64,000 nt of DNA from Mycolicibacterium baixiangningiae (GTDB lineage: Bacteria; Actinomycetota; Actinomycetes; Mycobacteriales; Mycobacteriaceae), in the NCBI RefSeq assembly GCF_016313185.1, contig NZ_CP066218.1:310001-374000 (forward strand), written 5' to 3'. The notes under the pieces were generated by a model that was not told the origin of the DNA, did not search any database, and saw only the letters and a program-made list of their open reading frames with translations. Shown piece after piece: positions 1 through 8,648 of this stretch. Numbering within the stretch: position 1 is the stretch's first letter; each line of letters starts with the position of its first letter. A program made the translations under genes and the position numbers.

Positions 1-1
1 C

Positions 2-895
2 GGCATCATGATCGGCAGCTGGACCGATTTGTCGATGCTCGGTGCCCCGCTGGCCGAGATCGCGGGGGGCGCGGCGCCGCTTCCGCTGGCGGTCAGCGTC
101 GACGAGGAGGGCGGCCGGGTGTCGCGGCTGGCCGGGCTGATCGGCAGCCAGCCGTCGGCGCGTGCACTGGCGCAGAGTTCGACGCCCGACGAGGTCTACG
201 GCATCGCGCTGCAGCGCGGTCAGGCGATGCGGCGCCTCGGCGTGACGATCGACTTCGCACCCGTCGTCGACATCACCGACGCCGGGGCGAACACCGTGAT
301 CGGTGACCGGTCCTTCGGCGCCGACCCGCAGACCGTCACCGAATACGCCGGCGCGTACGCCCGTGGGCTGCGGGACGCCGGCGTCCTGCCGGTGCTCAAG
401 CACTTCCCCGGCCACGGCAACGCCTCGGGCGACTCGCACGCCGAGGGTGTCGTCACCCCGCCGGTCGAGGAACTGCAGAACCGCGACCTCATCCCGTACC
501 GCACGCTCACGTCGCAGGCGCCGGTCGGTGTGATGGTCGGCCACATGCAGGTCCCCGGCCTGACCGGCGGCGATCCGGCGAGCCTGAGCCCGGCGGCGTA
601 CGCGCTGCTGCGTTCGGGCGGTTACGGCGGCCCGCCGTTCAACGGCCCGGTGTTCACCGACGACATCTCCGGCATGCGGGCGATCACCGACCGGTACGGG
701 GTGGCCGACGCGGCGTTGCGCGCTCTGCAGGCCGGTGCCGACACCGCGCTGTGGGTGACGACGGCCGAGGTGCCCGCGGTGCTCGACCGGCTCGAGCAGG
801 CGTTGGCCGACGGCGAGCTGACGATGGCGCGGGTCGATCAGTCGGTGCTGCGGGTCGCGGCGGTCAAGGGCCCGAATCCGCGCTGCGGCGGCTGA
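2..895 (+). CDS. lpqI: LpqI/NagZ-type beta-N-acetylglucosaminidase, 3' part
   Basis: Glycoside hydrolase family 3 enzyme that removes N-acetylglucosamine from muropeptides during cell-wall recycling; in mycobacteria LpqI is an envelope lipoprotein. The reading frame is open at the left edge, so the signal peptide and first barrel strands lie outside the window and the first visible ATG (position 8) is internal. The NagZ signature KHFPGHG is present, followed by the SGDSH loop that carries the general acid/base histidine, and FTDDISGM holds the likely nucleophile aspartate. The downstream neighbour is convergent, 48 bases away. The M. tuberculosis ortholog (Rv0237) also begins this syntenic block. 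Family assignment is firm; the gene name rests on synteny. Confidence 0.88.
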   Translation, partial: GIMIGSWTDLSMLGAPLAEIAGGAAPLPLAVSVDEEGGRVSRLAGLIGSQPSARALAQSSTPDEVYGIALQRGQAMRRLGVTIDFAPVVDITDAGANTVIGDRSFGADPQTVTEYAGAYARGLRDAGVLPVLKHFPGHGNASGDSHAEGVVTPPVEELQNRDLIPYRTLTSQAPVGVMVGHMQVPGLTGGDPASLSPAAYALLRSGGYGGPPFNGPVFTDDISGMRAITDRYGVADAALRALQAGADTALWVTTAEVPAVLDRLEQALADGELTMARVDQSVLRVAAVKGPNPRCGG

Positions 896-943
896 GCGGC
901 TCGCGGGCCCGTCGGCCGGCTGTGGTGACCGCACGGCACGTTG

Positions 944-1396
944 TCATGGTGTCGTCCGTCGGAGCTCGAAGAGCGGGATGACGCGTTCGGTGTGCTGTTG
1001 GTGCTGCGCAAGCGCCGGCGCGCGCTGGGCGAACGCCGCGAACAGCGCCTCCCGCTCGCCGTCGTGCAGTTCCCGCGCGATGACGTCGTACTCGTCCGTG
1101 CCGACCTCGACGCGGGCCTGCGGATTTGCCCGCAGGTTGTGCACCCACGCCGGGTTCTTGTCCGAGCCAAGCGACGAGCCGGGGACGACCCACCCGTGCT
1201 CGACGTCGAGATACGCCAGTGGCGTCAGCCGCGGTTCGCCTGACTTCGCGCCGGTCGTGTGCAGCAACAGCAACGCGCCGCCCGGCACGCTGGGAACGTC
1301 TCCTGCGTTGGTGCGGAACTCCTCGACGATGCGGCGGTTGAACGCACCTAGCGCCTCCGGATCCGCAGTCAGCGCGTCCTTGTCGAGTTCGGTCAT
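944..1396 (-). CDS. Deazaflavin (F420)-dependent nitroreductase family protein
   Basis: A 150-residue protein of the DDN/F420H2-dependent reductase family, the split-barrel fold whose actinobacterial members bind F420 and reduce quinones or nitro compounds. Visible family features are LLLLHTTGAKSGEPR (strand plus the Gly-Ala-Lys-Ser-Gly loop), a central LAYLDVEHGWVVPGS strand, and the WVHNLRANPQARVEVG segment typical of the family. The start at 1396 is chosen over an upstream in-frame ATG because a GGAGGG-type ribosome site lies just before it. A long palindrome (1421-1446) lies about 25 bases upstream, between this gene and the amidohydrolase 3' end. Substrate is unknown; whether it binds F420 or FMN cannot be told by eye. 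Confidence 0.8.
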   Translation of the reverse strand: MTELDKDALTADPEALGAFNRRIVEEFRTNAGDVPSVPGGALLLLHTTGAKSGEPRLTPLAYLDVEHGWVVPGSSLGSDKNPAWVHNLRANPQARVEVGTDEYDVIARELHDGEREALFAAFAQRAPALAQHQQHTERVIPLFELRRTTP

Positions 1397-1420
1397 CGGG
1401 CCCTCCTGTGCGTCGACGTC

Positions 1421-1446
1421 CCTAATCGGACTGTAGTCCACTTAGG
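1421..1446. promoter_or_regulatory. 26-bp interrupted palindrome upstream of the nitroreductase gene
   Basis: The site reads CCTAA-tc-GGACT-gt-AGTCC-ac-TTAGG, with 10 of 13 positions per arm symmetric. It ends inside the stop codon of the upstream amidohydrolase gene and lies 25-50 bases before the nitroreductase start, where a repressor operator would be expected. No T-run follows, so an intrinsic terminator is less likely. The regulator is unknown. Confidence 0.5.
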
Positions 1447-2635
1447 TCAGACCGTACACCCGTGCTGCGTTGTGCACCCCGATCATGTCGACGATCCGGA
1501 TGGCGTCTTCCTCGGTGCAGGCGCCGGTGCGGATCCAGTCGCCCAGCACCAGGCCCATCGCGCGCCGCCACAGCACCGACCCCAGCAGGTGCAGCTCCGG
1601 TGGCCCGAACGCGTCCGACGAATACAGCTGTTTGGCGAACGGCGCAGTATCCAGTGCTTCCGCGACCAGCGACGTCGACCGCACGCCCAGGAAGTTGATC
1701 GCCAACCCGACGTCGAAGTGCACGTGGTCGAACGCCTGGGCGAGGTAACCGGCCTGGCGGTGGAACGGGTAGCAGTGCAGCAACATGACGGGAACCGGGG
1801 TGATCGTGCGCAGCAGCGGCAACAGCAGCAGCGGATCGGTGCGGTTCAGGTCCAGATCGCGGTCACCGAATCCGACGTGGACCTGAATGGGCCGCCCGCG
1901 CTCGGCGGCCTCGTGCACCCCGAACGCGATCAGCACGGGATCGTCGACGCGCAACTCGCCGCCCCGCGCCACGAGCCGGTCCGCCGCCGCGGCGACATCT
2001 GCGTCCGGCGGACGTGACCAGTCGACGTCGAATCCGGTGCGATACGCGGCAATGGTCTTCACCCCGACGGTGTGCGGGTCCGTGACGGCGTCGTCGAGTG
2101 CTGCCCGGAACGCTTCGGGGTACTCCTGCGGCGAGATCCCGGCTTCGAGGAGGTCCTCGGTCAGCCGTTCCAGCCGTAGGACCGACGACGACGGGATGTC
2201 GCTGAGTGCCGTCATCTGTGCGGGTGTGGTGATCTGGTCACCCTTGAATCCGGTGTCGACCACCCAGCGCGCCACGCCCGCTGCCCGCAGGAAACGCTCC
2301 GTCAGCTCGTCCGGCCCGAATTGCGCCCTCCGAAACCAGTATTCGTCGGCGCCGGTGAGTGATTCCAGGCCGAGCACCGGGGCGCACCACCGGCGAATTG
2401 CCAGGCCGAGCGGTGAATCGAATTGCGTCATGAACGCGGGCACCGGATCGGTGGACCCCTCGTTGATCGCCGCCTCGAAACCGGCCCGGTCGACGGCCCG
2501 GGTGAAGGTGCCGTGGACGTGGTGGTCGATGAGGTGGACGGCGCGCAGGTGCCGGGCGAGCGCGTCGGGCACGTCGTCGCGCACGCCGGAGAATACGTCG
2601 GGGCGGTCACCAGTCGGCGTAGCTTCACCGATCAT
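1442..2635 (-). CDS. Amidohydrolase family protein (TIM-barrel metal-dependent hydrolase)
   Basis: A 397-residue amidohydrolase-2-type protein. The metal-site pattern is in order: LIDHHVHG near the N-terminus (HxH), IQVHVGFGD in the middle, VMLLHCYPFH with the next histidine, and YSSDAFGPPE with the late catalytic aspartate. The WYDxxY-like FRRAQF region and size resemble the FluG/glutamine-synthetase-associated amidohydrolases, but no glutamine synthetase gene is adjacent. ATG at 2635 is preferred over one 18 bases upstream because a GAGGGAGG ribosome site lies between the two. It is transcribed toward the nitroreductase gene and divergently from the TetR gene. M. tuberculosis has no such gene at this place. 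Substrate unknown. Confidence 0.8.
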   Translation of the reverse strand: MIGEATPTGDRPDVFSGVRDDVPDALARHLRAVHLIDHHVHGTFTRAVDRAGFEAAINEGSTDPVPAFMTQFDSPLGLAIRRWCAPVLGLESLTGADEYWFRRAQFGPDELTERFLRAAGVARWVVDTGFKGDQITTPAQMTALSDIPSSSVLRLERLTEDLLEAGISPQEYPEAFRAALDDAVTDPHTVGVKTIAAYRTGFDVDWSRPPDADVAAAADRLVARGGELRVDDPVLIAFGVHEAAERGRPIQVHVGFGDRDLDLNRTDPLLLLPLLRTITPVPVMLLHCYPFHRQAGYLAQAFDHVHFDVGLAINFLGVRSTSLVAEALDTAPFAKQLYSSDAFGPPELHLLGSVLWRRAMGLVLGDWIRTGACTEEDAIRIVDMIGVHNAARVYGLT

Positions 2636-2824
2636 CCGCCGGCCCTCCCTCACCCATGCGCGCCCTTGTTCTCGTCTTCGTCACCATGGTCGTTGAATCA
2701 GCCTTCTCCAAGCGTTTGCACAACCCTGGTGTCGAAAATGCGCACAAGGCGCGCGGCGTATGGTCCGCCCGGAGTTCGCGACACTGAGTCGGCCCCGGGG
2801 CGGCCGATTGCTTACCCTTGAACG

Positions 2825-3481
2825 ATGGCCGGTGGGACGAAGCGTTTGCCACGCGCGGTGCGCGAGCAGCAGATGCTCGACGCGGCCGTTCAGATGTTCT
2901 CGGTGAACGGTTATCACGAGACCTCGATGGACGCCATCGCCGCCGAGGCGCAGATCTCCAAGCCGATGCTCTACCTCTACTACGGCTCCAAGGAGGAGCT
3001 CTTCGGTGCCTGCCTGGACCGCGAGCTCAGCCGGTTCGTCGACGAGGTGCGCAGCAAGATCGACTTCTCGCAGGGTGCGCGGGACCTCCTGCGCAACGCG
3101 GTGCTGTCGTTCCTGACCTACATCGACACCAACCGCGCATCGTGGATGGTGCTGTACACGCAGGCGACCAGTTCGCAGGCCTTCGCCCACACCGTGCGCG
3201 AGGGCCGCGAACGGATCATCGAACTGGTCAGCCGGCTGCTGCAGGAAGGCACCCGTCATCCGGAGCCGGACACCGATTTCGAGATGATGGCGGTGGCGCT
3301 CGTGGGCGCGGGTGAGGCGATCGCCACCCGGGTCAGCACCGGCGACGCCGACGTCGACGAGGCCGCCGAGCTGATGATCAACCTGTTCTGGCGCGGCCTG
3401 AAGGGCACGCCGTCGGACACCGGCGGGCAGGAGCGCAGCGACTCGGGGAAGACCAGGGACGCCGCCGTCGCCTCGGGGTAG
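2825..3481 (+). CDS. TetR-family transcriptional regulator (Rv0238-like)
   Basis: A 218-residue TetR repressor. The N-terminal helix-turn-helix is clear: TSMDAIAAEAQISKPMLYLY followed by YGSKEELF, with the recognition helix at roughly residues 40-52. The C-terminal ligand-binding half is unassigned. Position two steps after lpqI matches Rv0238 of M. tuberculosis, which lies next to the htdX-fabG4-fadA2-fadE5 lipid genes. A role in controlling those genes is a guess from position. The ligand is unknown. The gene ends three bases from the convergent methyltransferase stop. Confidence 0.85.
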   Translation: MAGGTKRLPRAVREQQMLDAAVQMFSVNGYHETSMDAIAAEAQISKPMLYLYYGSKEELFGACLDRELSRFVDEVRSKIDFSQGARDLLRNAVLSFLTYIDTNRASWMVLYTQATSSQAFAHTVREGRERIIELVSRLLQEGTRHPEPDTDFEMMAVALVGAGEAIATRVSTGDADVDEAAELMINLFWRGLKGTPSDTGGQERSDSGKTRDAAVASG

Positions 3482-3484
3482 CCG

Positions 3485-4573
3485 CTAGACCGCCCTGCCC
3501 TCGATCAGGCTGATCGGGGCGACTGTCGGCACCACGCGGGTCAGCTGAAAACCCGCCTCCTCGTACAGTTTTCGATACTCCGCTTCGGTGCGCTCCCGGG
3601 CGGCGGTCGCCATCAGCATCTCCATGTCCGTCCAATTCCCGATGAACGCACGGTGGTGGTCGGGGATGACGAACTCGGCCAGCAGCAGGACGGCGCCCGG
3701 GTCCGCGGCGGCGCGCACATTGCGCAAGATGGTCAGCGCCTGGTCGTCGGGCCAGTCGTGGATCACGTTCTTGGCGACGTAGGCGTCGCCGCCGGCGGGG
3801 ACGCTGTCGAAGAACGAGCCGCCGGCGATCTCGACCCGGTCGGCGACCCCGTGCCTGCGCAGCAGTTCGGGGGCTCCCTCGACGACCTGCGGAAGGTCGT
3901 AGAGCACACCGCGCGCCGACGGAGTGGCCTCCAGGATCGCCGAGAGAAACCGGCCGTGGCCGCCACCGACGTCGACGACCGTGCCGAACGGAGTGAAGTC
4001 GTAGGCGGCGGTCAGCGGCACCACCGCAGCCTCGGAGAGGTTGGTCATGGCGTGGTTGAAGATCTCGCCGAGTTCGGGGTTTGCGACGAGGTACTCGAAG
4101 CCGGGCATACCGCGCAGCTTGGGCATGGTCGCCTCACCCGTGCGGATCGCGTCGAGCAACTGGCTCCAGTGCTCCCGGTGCGAGGGGTGGCCGACCATTC
4201 GCGCCATCCCGGCGACCGACATGGGCCCATCGGTGCGCAGGGTGGCGCCGAGGGCGTTCAACGCGTATCGGCCGTCGCGGCGCTGCGCGAAGACGCCCTC
4301 ACCGATCAGTGCCCGCATCAACCGCGCCAGCGCGTCGGGATTCGCGCCGACCCGCCGGGCCAGGTCGTCGATCGACAACGGCCCATCGGCGAGCGCGTCG
4401 GCCACCTTCAGGTCGGCCGCCACCGTGATGCCCTGGGCAATCCACGCGCCGAGGATCTTCTCCAGCATCACCGCAGACGGGGGTGCGCTGCGCTGGTGCA
4501 GGCGGTCGAGGACGTACCGGAACCGCTCGACAGCACGGGCCAGGCGAACCGGTGGAACCTTTGCTGTGGTCAC
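3485..4573 (-). CDS. SAM-dependent O-methyltransferase (family 2 type)
   Basis: A 362-residue class I methyltransferase of the plant/actinobacterial O-methyltransferase-2 type. An N-terminal dimerisation winged helix (about residues 40-110, with LKVADALADGPLSIDDLA) precedes the SAM domain. The SAM motif VVDVGGGHGRFL is at about 200-211, an acidic LYDLPQVV motif follows, and KNVIHDWPDD carries the catalytic histidine region typical of the family. The start is GTG. It is convergent with the TetR gene and absent from the corresponding place in M. tuberculosis, so it is an accessory gene. Natural-product or xenobiotic phenol methylation is possible; the substrate cannot be inferred. Confidence 0.82.
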   Translation of the reverse strand: MTTAKVPPVRLARAVERFRYVLDRLHQRSAPPSAVMLEKILGAWIAQGITVAADLKVADALADGPLSIDDLARRVGANPDALARLMRALIGEGVFAQRRDGRYALNALGATLRTDGPMSVAGMARMVGHPSHREHWSQLLDAIRTGEATMPKLRGMPGFEYLVANPELGEIFNHAMTNLSEAAVVPLTAAYDFTPFGTVVDVGGGHGRFLSAILEATPSARGVLYDLPQVVEGAPELLRRHGVADRVEIAGGSFFDSVPAGGDAYVAKNVIHDWPDDQALTILRNVRAAADPGAVLLLAEFVIPDHHRAFIGNWTDMEMLMATAARERTEAEYRKLYEEAGFQLTRVVPTVAPISLIEGRAV

Positions 4574-4629
4574 CGCAGCACTGTAAAAGATCGAGGCCGG
4601 GCGGTTCTGCTGTTTCCCGAGTTTCGGTG

Positions 4630-5475
4630 CTAGAGAGCGCGCACCGTGCCCGTCAGGTGCGGTTCACCCTTCTTGTTGCGCAGCGTGAGGTCCCAGCCGC
4701 CGTCGTTGGTGCGGTCGACGTAGAGCCCCGCCTTGGCGGGCAGCACCACCGGTTTGCCGAAGCGCACCGAATACTGCACCGCCTTGGGCAGTTGGCCCTC
4801 GATGTTGGCCAGCACCGCCGCCGCCGAGAACATCCCGTGGGCGATCACCGTGGGGAACCCGAACAGTTTGGCCGCAATGGGATTCGTGTGAATCGGGTTG
4901 TGGTCGCCGCCGACCGATGCGTAATGCCTGATCTGGCCGGCGGTGATGTTCAGCAGCGCGTTCGGCGGAGGTAGCTTGGGCTGTTTCTGCGGCGGTGGCT
5001 TCGGCTGATCGGACAGGCTGGTGCGCTGCTGGTGCAGGAACGTCGTCACCTGATGCCACGCCAGGTCGTCGCCGACGTTGACGTCGGTCACCACGTCGAC
5101 CAGCAGACCGCGCCGGTGCTCACGCAGGTTCTCCGCGTGCACCTCGGCGGAGACGGTGTCCCCGACGGAAATCGGCCGGTGCTGGGTGATGTGGTTCTCG
5201 ATGTGCACCGATCCCATTGCGGCGAAAGGGAAGTCGAATCCCGTGATCAGTGACATGACCGTCGGGAACGTCAGCGCGAACGGGTAGGTCAGCGGCACCG
5301 TGTCGCCGAACTGCAGTCCCGTGACATCGGCGTAGGCGGCGACGTTGGCGGGTTCGATCGCCAACTCGTCGACGGTCAGCGTGCGATCCGGCAGCGATTC
5401 GCCGCGGGGGATGAACGGCAGCGCCCCGGCCGCCGCGCGCAACAGGTTCCGGGTGCCGCTGGGCTGTCCGCTCAC
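4630..5475 (-). CDS. htdX: MaoC-like 3-hydroxyacyl dehydratase HtdX
   Basis: A 281-residue double hot-dog-fold dehydratase that removes water from 3-hydroxyacyl thioesters. The hydratase-2 motif lies in the C-terminal half: D191 and H196 in GGDHNPIHTNP, followed by IAHGMFSAAAVL. The N-terminal half is a degenerate hot-dog domain, and the two are joined by a proline-rich linker at about 159-171. The GTG start lies one base after the fabG4 stop, so the two are co-transcribed, as for Rv0242c-Rv0241c of M. tuberculosis. With the upstream reductase FabG4 it would give two consecutive steps of fatty-acid elongation or degradation. Confidence 0.9.
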   Translation of the reverse strand: MSGQPSGTRNLLRAAAGALPFIPRGESLPDRTLTVDELAIEPANVAAYADVTGLQFGDTVPLTYPFALTFPTVMSLITGFDFPFAAMGSVHIENHITQHRPISVGDTVSAEVHAENLREHRRGLLVDVVTDVNVGDDLAWHQVTTFLHQQRTSLSDQPKPPPQKQPKLPPPNALLNITAGQIRHYASVGGDHNPIHTNPIAAKLFGFPTVIAHGMFSAAAVLANIEGQLPKAVQYSVRFGKPVVLPAKAGLYVDRTNDGGWDLTLRNKKGEPHLTGTVRAL

Positions 5476-5476
5476 G

Positions 5477-6829
5477 TCAGGCCCCCAGCATGGCTTGGCC
5501 GCACACCCGAATGGTGTTGCCGGTCACCGCATTCGACGCGGGGCTGGCGAAGTAGGCGATGGTCTCGGCGACGTCGACCGGCTGACCGCCCTGGTAGAGC
5601 GAGTTGAGTCGACGGCCCACCTCACGGGTGGCCAGCGGGATCGCTTCGGTCATCTTCGTCTCGATGAACCCGGGTGCGACGGCGTTGATGGTGATGCCCT
5701 TGTCGTGCAGCTTCTCCGCGAGCGCATCGGTGAGACCGATCATCCCGGCCTTGGTGGTCGCATAGTTCGTCTGACCGCGGTTACCGGCGATCCCCGCCAT
5801 CGAGGACAGGCCGATCACCCGGCCGCCTTCGCCGAGCGTTCCGCTGTCGACCAGGCCTTCGGTCAATCGCAGCGGCGCGAGCAGGTTGACGGCGATGACC
5901 GCGTCCCAGCGTCCCTCGTCCATGTTGGCCAGCAGCTTGTCGCGGGTGATGCCGGCGTTGTTGACCAGGACGTCGAGCTTCCCGCCGTGATGGTCGCGCA
6001 CATGCTCGGCGATGCGGTCGACGGCGTCGGGCGCGGTCACGTCGATGGTCAGCGCGGTGCCGCCGACCTTCTCGGCGACCTTGGCGAGATCCTCGGCGGC
6101 TCCCTCGACGTCGACGGCCACGACCTGCGCGCCGTCCCGGGCGAACACCTCGGCGATGGTCGCGCCGATTCCGCGCGCTGCGCCCGTCACCACGGCGACC
6201 TTGCCCGCCAGCGGCTTGTCCCAGTCGGCCGGCGGGGCGGCGTCGTCGGCGCCGACCCGGTAGACCTGGCCGTCGACGTAGGCGGATTTCCCGGACAGGA
6301 TGAACCGCATCGTCGACTCGAGGCCGGTCGCGGCCGGTTTGGCCTGCGGTGACAGGTACACCAGCGAGGCCGTCGCCCCGCGCCGCAACTCCTTGGCCAG
6401 TGAGCGGGTGAAGCCCTCGAGCGCGCGCTGCACGATCTGCTCGTGCGCGGTGGCGGCCTCCTCGGGGTCGGATCCGACGACGACGAGGCGGGCGTTCGGC
6501 GTCAGGTTGCGCAGCAGCGGCGTGAAGAACTCGTAGAGCCCCTTGAGGCCCTCCGGTTCGGTGATGCCGGTGGCGTCGTAGACCAGGCCGCCGAACTTGT
6601 CGGCCCACCGGCCGCCGAGGTTGTTGACGACGACGTCGTAGTCCTCGGCCAACGCGGCGCGCAGGGGTTCGACGATGCGGCCCTCACCGGCGATCAGCAG
6701 GGCGCCGGGCAGCGGCGCCTCACCCGCCCGGTAACGGCGCAGCGTTTCCGGCTGGGGGATGCCCAGCTGTTTGGCGAGGAACGAACCGGGGCCCGAGTGC
6801 ACAATCTGGGTATAGATGTCGGAGGCCAC
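5477..6829 (-). CDS. fabG4: 3-oxoacyl-[ACP/CoA] reductase FabG4
   Basis: A 450-residue high-molecular-weight FabG. The N-terminal ~200 residues form a flavodoxin-like domain without catalytic residues, and the C-terminal half is a complete short-chain dehydrogenase: nucleotide-binding [14 protein letters not shown], the serine in GLSSMAG and catalytic YATTKAG. Length, two-domain architecture and position match M. tuberculosis Rv0242c, an NADH-dependent beta-ketoacyl-CoA reductase. It heads the leftward operon with htdX and is divergent from fadA2. The shared 109-bp intergenic region carries a 14-bp palindrome (6872-6885) that could control both directions. Confidence 0.92.
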   Translation of the reverse strand: MASDIYTQIVHSGPGSFLAKQLGIPQPETLRRYRAGEAPLPGALLIAGEGRIVEPLRAALAEDYDVVVNNLGGRWADKFGGLVYDATGITEPEGLKGLYEFFTPLLRNLTPNARLVVVGSDPEEAATAHEQIVQRALEGFTRSLAKELRRGATASLVYLSPQAKPAATGLESTMRFILSGKSAYVDGQVYRVGADDAAPPADWDKPLAGKVAVVTGAARGIGATIAEVFARDGAQVVAVDVEGAAEDLAKVAEKVGGTALTIDVTAPDAVDRIAEHVRDHHGGKLDVLVNNAGITRDKLLANMDEGRWDAVIAVNLLAPLRLTEGLVDSGTLGEGGRVIGLSSMAGIAGNRGQTNYATTKAGMIGLTDALAEKLHDKGITINAVAPGFIETKMTEAIPLATREVGRRLNSLYQGGQPVDVAETIAYFASPASNAVTGNTIRVCGQAMLGA

Positions 6830-6871
6830 TTCTGCTGCCTTTCGTCCGCGGAGTGGAGGATCCCACCGAAC

Positions 6872-6898
6872 TTACTCCTGAGTAATAACGGTGGGTAA
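6872..6898. promoter_or_regulatory. Candidate operator in the fabG4/fadA2 divergent promoter
   Basis: TTACTC-CT-GAGTAA (6872-6885) is a perfect inverted repeat. It is followed directly by a second, partial copy of the motif (6885-6898, ending GGTGGGTAA). The second copy agrees at 11 of 14 positions with the reverse complement of the site upstream of fadE5 (10580-10593). The position between two divergent start codons suits a repressor or a two-way switch. The cognate protein is not known; the nearby TetR at 2825 is one possibility. Confidence 0.5.
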
Positions 6899-6938
6899 TA
6901 TCGGGTGTTACATAGCCGGAACGACAGTGGAGGCAAAC

Positions 6939-8240
6939 GTGGCTGACAGCAGAACGATGCGACGGGTCGCCGTCCTCGGCGGCAATCGGATCCCCTTCGC
7001 GCGCTCGGACGGCGCCTACGCGAACGCGTCCAACCAGGACATGTTCACCGCGGCGCTGGGTGGGCTGATCGATCGGTTCAACCTGCAGGGCGAGAAGCTC
7101 GGCGCGGTCATCGGCGGTGCGGTGCTCAAGCACAGCCGCGATTTCAACCTGATGCGTGAGTGTGTGCTGGGCAGTGCGCTGTCGTCGTACACGCCCGCCT
7201 TCGACATCCAGCAGGCCTGCGGGACCGGCCTGCAGGCGACCATCGCCGCGGCCGACGGCATCGCGGCCGGACGGTACGAGGCGGCGGCGGCCGGCGGAGT
7301 CGACACCACCTCGGACGCCCCGATCGCCTTCGGTGACGACCTGCGCAAGACCCTGCTGGGCCTGCGGCGCGCCAAATCCAACCTCGACCGCCTCAAACTC
7401 GTCGGCAAGCTGCCCGCTGCCGTCGGCATCGAGATCCCCGTCAACAGCGAACCCCGCACCGGCATGTCCATGGGTGAGCACGCCGCCATCACGGCCAAGG
7501 AGATGGGCATCAAGCGCGTCGAGCAGGACGAGCTCGCCGCGGCCAGCCACCGCAACATGGCCGCCGCCTACGACAGGGGCTTCTTCGACGATCTCGTCAC
7601 GCCGTTCCTCGGCGTCTACCGCGACAACAACCTGCGCGCGGATTCGTCGGCCGAGAAGCTGGCCAAGCTCAAGCCGGTCTTCGGCGTACGCCACGGCGAC
7701 GCCACCATGACCGCGGGCAACTCCACGCCCTTGACCGACGGTGCGTCGGTGGCGCTGCTGGCGTCGGAGGAGTGGGCACAGCAGCATTCGATCGAGCCGC
7801 TGGCGTACTACGTCGACGGGGAGACCGCCGCGGTGGACTACGTCAACGGACGCGACGGCCTGCTGATGGCGCCCACCTACGCGGTGCCGCGGCTGCTCGC
7901 CCGCAACGGCCTGACCCTGCAGGACTTCGACTTCTACGAGATCCACGAGGCGTTCGCGTCGGTGGTGCTGGCACACCTGCAGGCGTGGGAGTCCGAGGAG
8001 TACTGCAAGGAGCGGCTGGGGTTGGACAGCGCGCTGGGGTCTATCGACCGCAGCAAGCTCAACGTCAACGGGTCGTCGCTGGCGGCCGGGCATCCGTTCG
8101 CCGCGACCGGCGGGCGCATCGTGGCGCAGCTGGCCAAGCAGCTGGCGGAGAAGCGGAAGCAGACCGGCCAGCCGGTGCGCGGCCTGATCTCGATCTGTGC
8201 CGCAGGCGGGCAGGGCGTGGCCGCGATCCTCGAGGCCTGA
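6939..8240 (+). CDS. fadA2: Acetyl-CoA acyltransferase (thiolase) FadA2
   Basis: A 433-residue thiolase that condenses or cleaves beta-ketoacyl-CoA. The nucleophile cysteine is C94 in QQACGTGLQ; the later catalytic residues are in YEIHEAFA and in the C-terminal CAAGGQG motif, with NVNGSSLAAGHP in between. The GTG at 6939 is chosen because a GGAGG site sits six bases upstream; longer upstream starts would run into the fabG4 promoter. Order fabG4 < > fadA2 and the convergent fadE5 reproduce Rv0242c-Rv0243-Rv0244c. Together with FadE5, HtdX and FabG4 it supplies most of a beta-oxidation or reverse-oxidation cycle. Confidence 0.92.
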   Translation: MADSRTMRRVAVLGGNRIPFARSDGAYANASNQDMFTAALGGLIDRFNLQGEKLGAVIGGAVLKHSRDFNLMRECVLGSALSSYTPAFDIQQACGTGLQATIAAADGIAAGRYEAAAAGGVDTTSDAPIAFGDDLRKTLLGLRRAKSNLDRLKLVGKLPAAVGIEIPVNSEPRTGMSMGEHAAITAKEMGIKRVEQDELAAASHRNMAAAYDRGFFDDLVTPFLGVYRDNNLRADSSAEKLAKLKPVFGVRHGDATMTAGNSTPLTDGASVALLASEEWAQQHSIEPLAYYVDGETAAVDYVNGRDGLLMAPTYAVPRLLARNGLTLQDFDFYEIHEAFASVVLAHLQAWESEEYCKERLGLDSALGSIDRSKLNVNGSSLAAGHPFAATGGRIVAQLAKQLAEKRKQTGQPVRGLISICAAGGQGVAAILEA

Positions 8241-8304
8241 GAACGTTGCTGAAAGTTTTCCGCGCAGACGTGTAACGCCCCCGTCGCCCCCGCCGATACA
8301 CCGG

Positions 8305-8406
8305 ATAGCTCCGTGTTGTCGTCTGACCCCCCGACCCGACGGCAACACGGGGCCACCTTCTTGCGGTCGACCGCGTGCACCTCTGGTCTGAGGGGATCCT
8401 GAGGCG
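8305..8406 (+). ncRNA. F6: Candidate F6 small RNA between fadA2 and fadE5
   Basis: In M. tuberculosis the conserved, SigF-linked small RNA F6 (ncRv10243) is transcribed from the fadA2-fadE5 intergenic space, just after fadA2. Here the equivalent position holds a structured, non-coding stretch. A 13-bp stem (CCGTGTTGTCGTC at 8311-8323 with GACGGCAACACGG at 8338-8350, one mismatch) closes a loop containing six consecutive C residues. It is followed by the palindrome GCGGTCGACCGC (8363-8374) and a short CCTC/GAGG hairpin. GGATAG just upstream could be a -10 element. Boundaries are guesses from the ~100-nt length of F6; no clear SigF -35/-10 pair was recognised. The first hairpin could instead just be the fadA2 terminator. 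Confidence 0.5.
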
Positions 8407-8564
8407 TAGAATCGAGCGCACGACGGGTTCGGGAGTGACTGATCCAAATAGCCGGTGCAGGGGTGAAGAACCGGCGGCGCGAGACACAGTGAAGACGCCC
8501 CCAATGTCCTCCCGGACCCGCCCTTATGCGCCCACATAGCGTGGGATCAGCCTCCTGACCCTTC

Positions 8565-8630
8565 CGCGAGCAGACACAGAATCGCGTTGCGCGACGAGGA
8601 ATCACGCGATTCTGCGTCTGCTCGCGGAGA
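8565..8630. repeat. Long inverted repeat, 25-bp arms
   Basis: Arms 8565-8589 and 8606-8630 are reverse complements at 24 of 25 positions (core GCGAGCAGACNCAGAATCGCG), with a 16-base spacer. The single mismatch would be a G-U wobble in leftward RNA and A-C in rightward RNA. The element lies between the convergent fadA2 (plus F6) and fadE5 genes. It may stop transcription from either side, or be a dispersed mycobacterial intergenic palindrome; only one copy was seen in the window. Confidence 0.7.
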
Positions 8631-8648
8631 TCCGGCCCCACAACGCAA

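Noticed and set aside
8440..8520. c-di-AMP-type riboswitch (GGGGTGAA between GCCGGT/ACCGGC)
   Set aside because: Only the short stem and one motif fit, and no gene follows on that strand.
6720..8537. A 605-codon open frame on the minus strand opposite fadA2
   Set aside because: High-GC shadow: low-complexity Arg/Gly/Asp-rich translation without domains, and it covers fadA2 and the F6 region.
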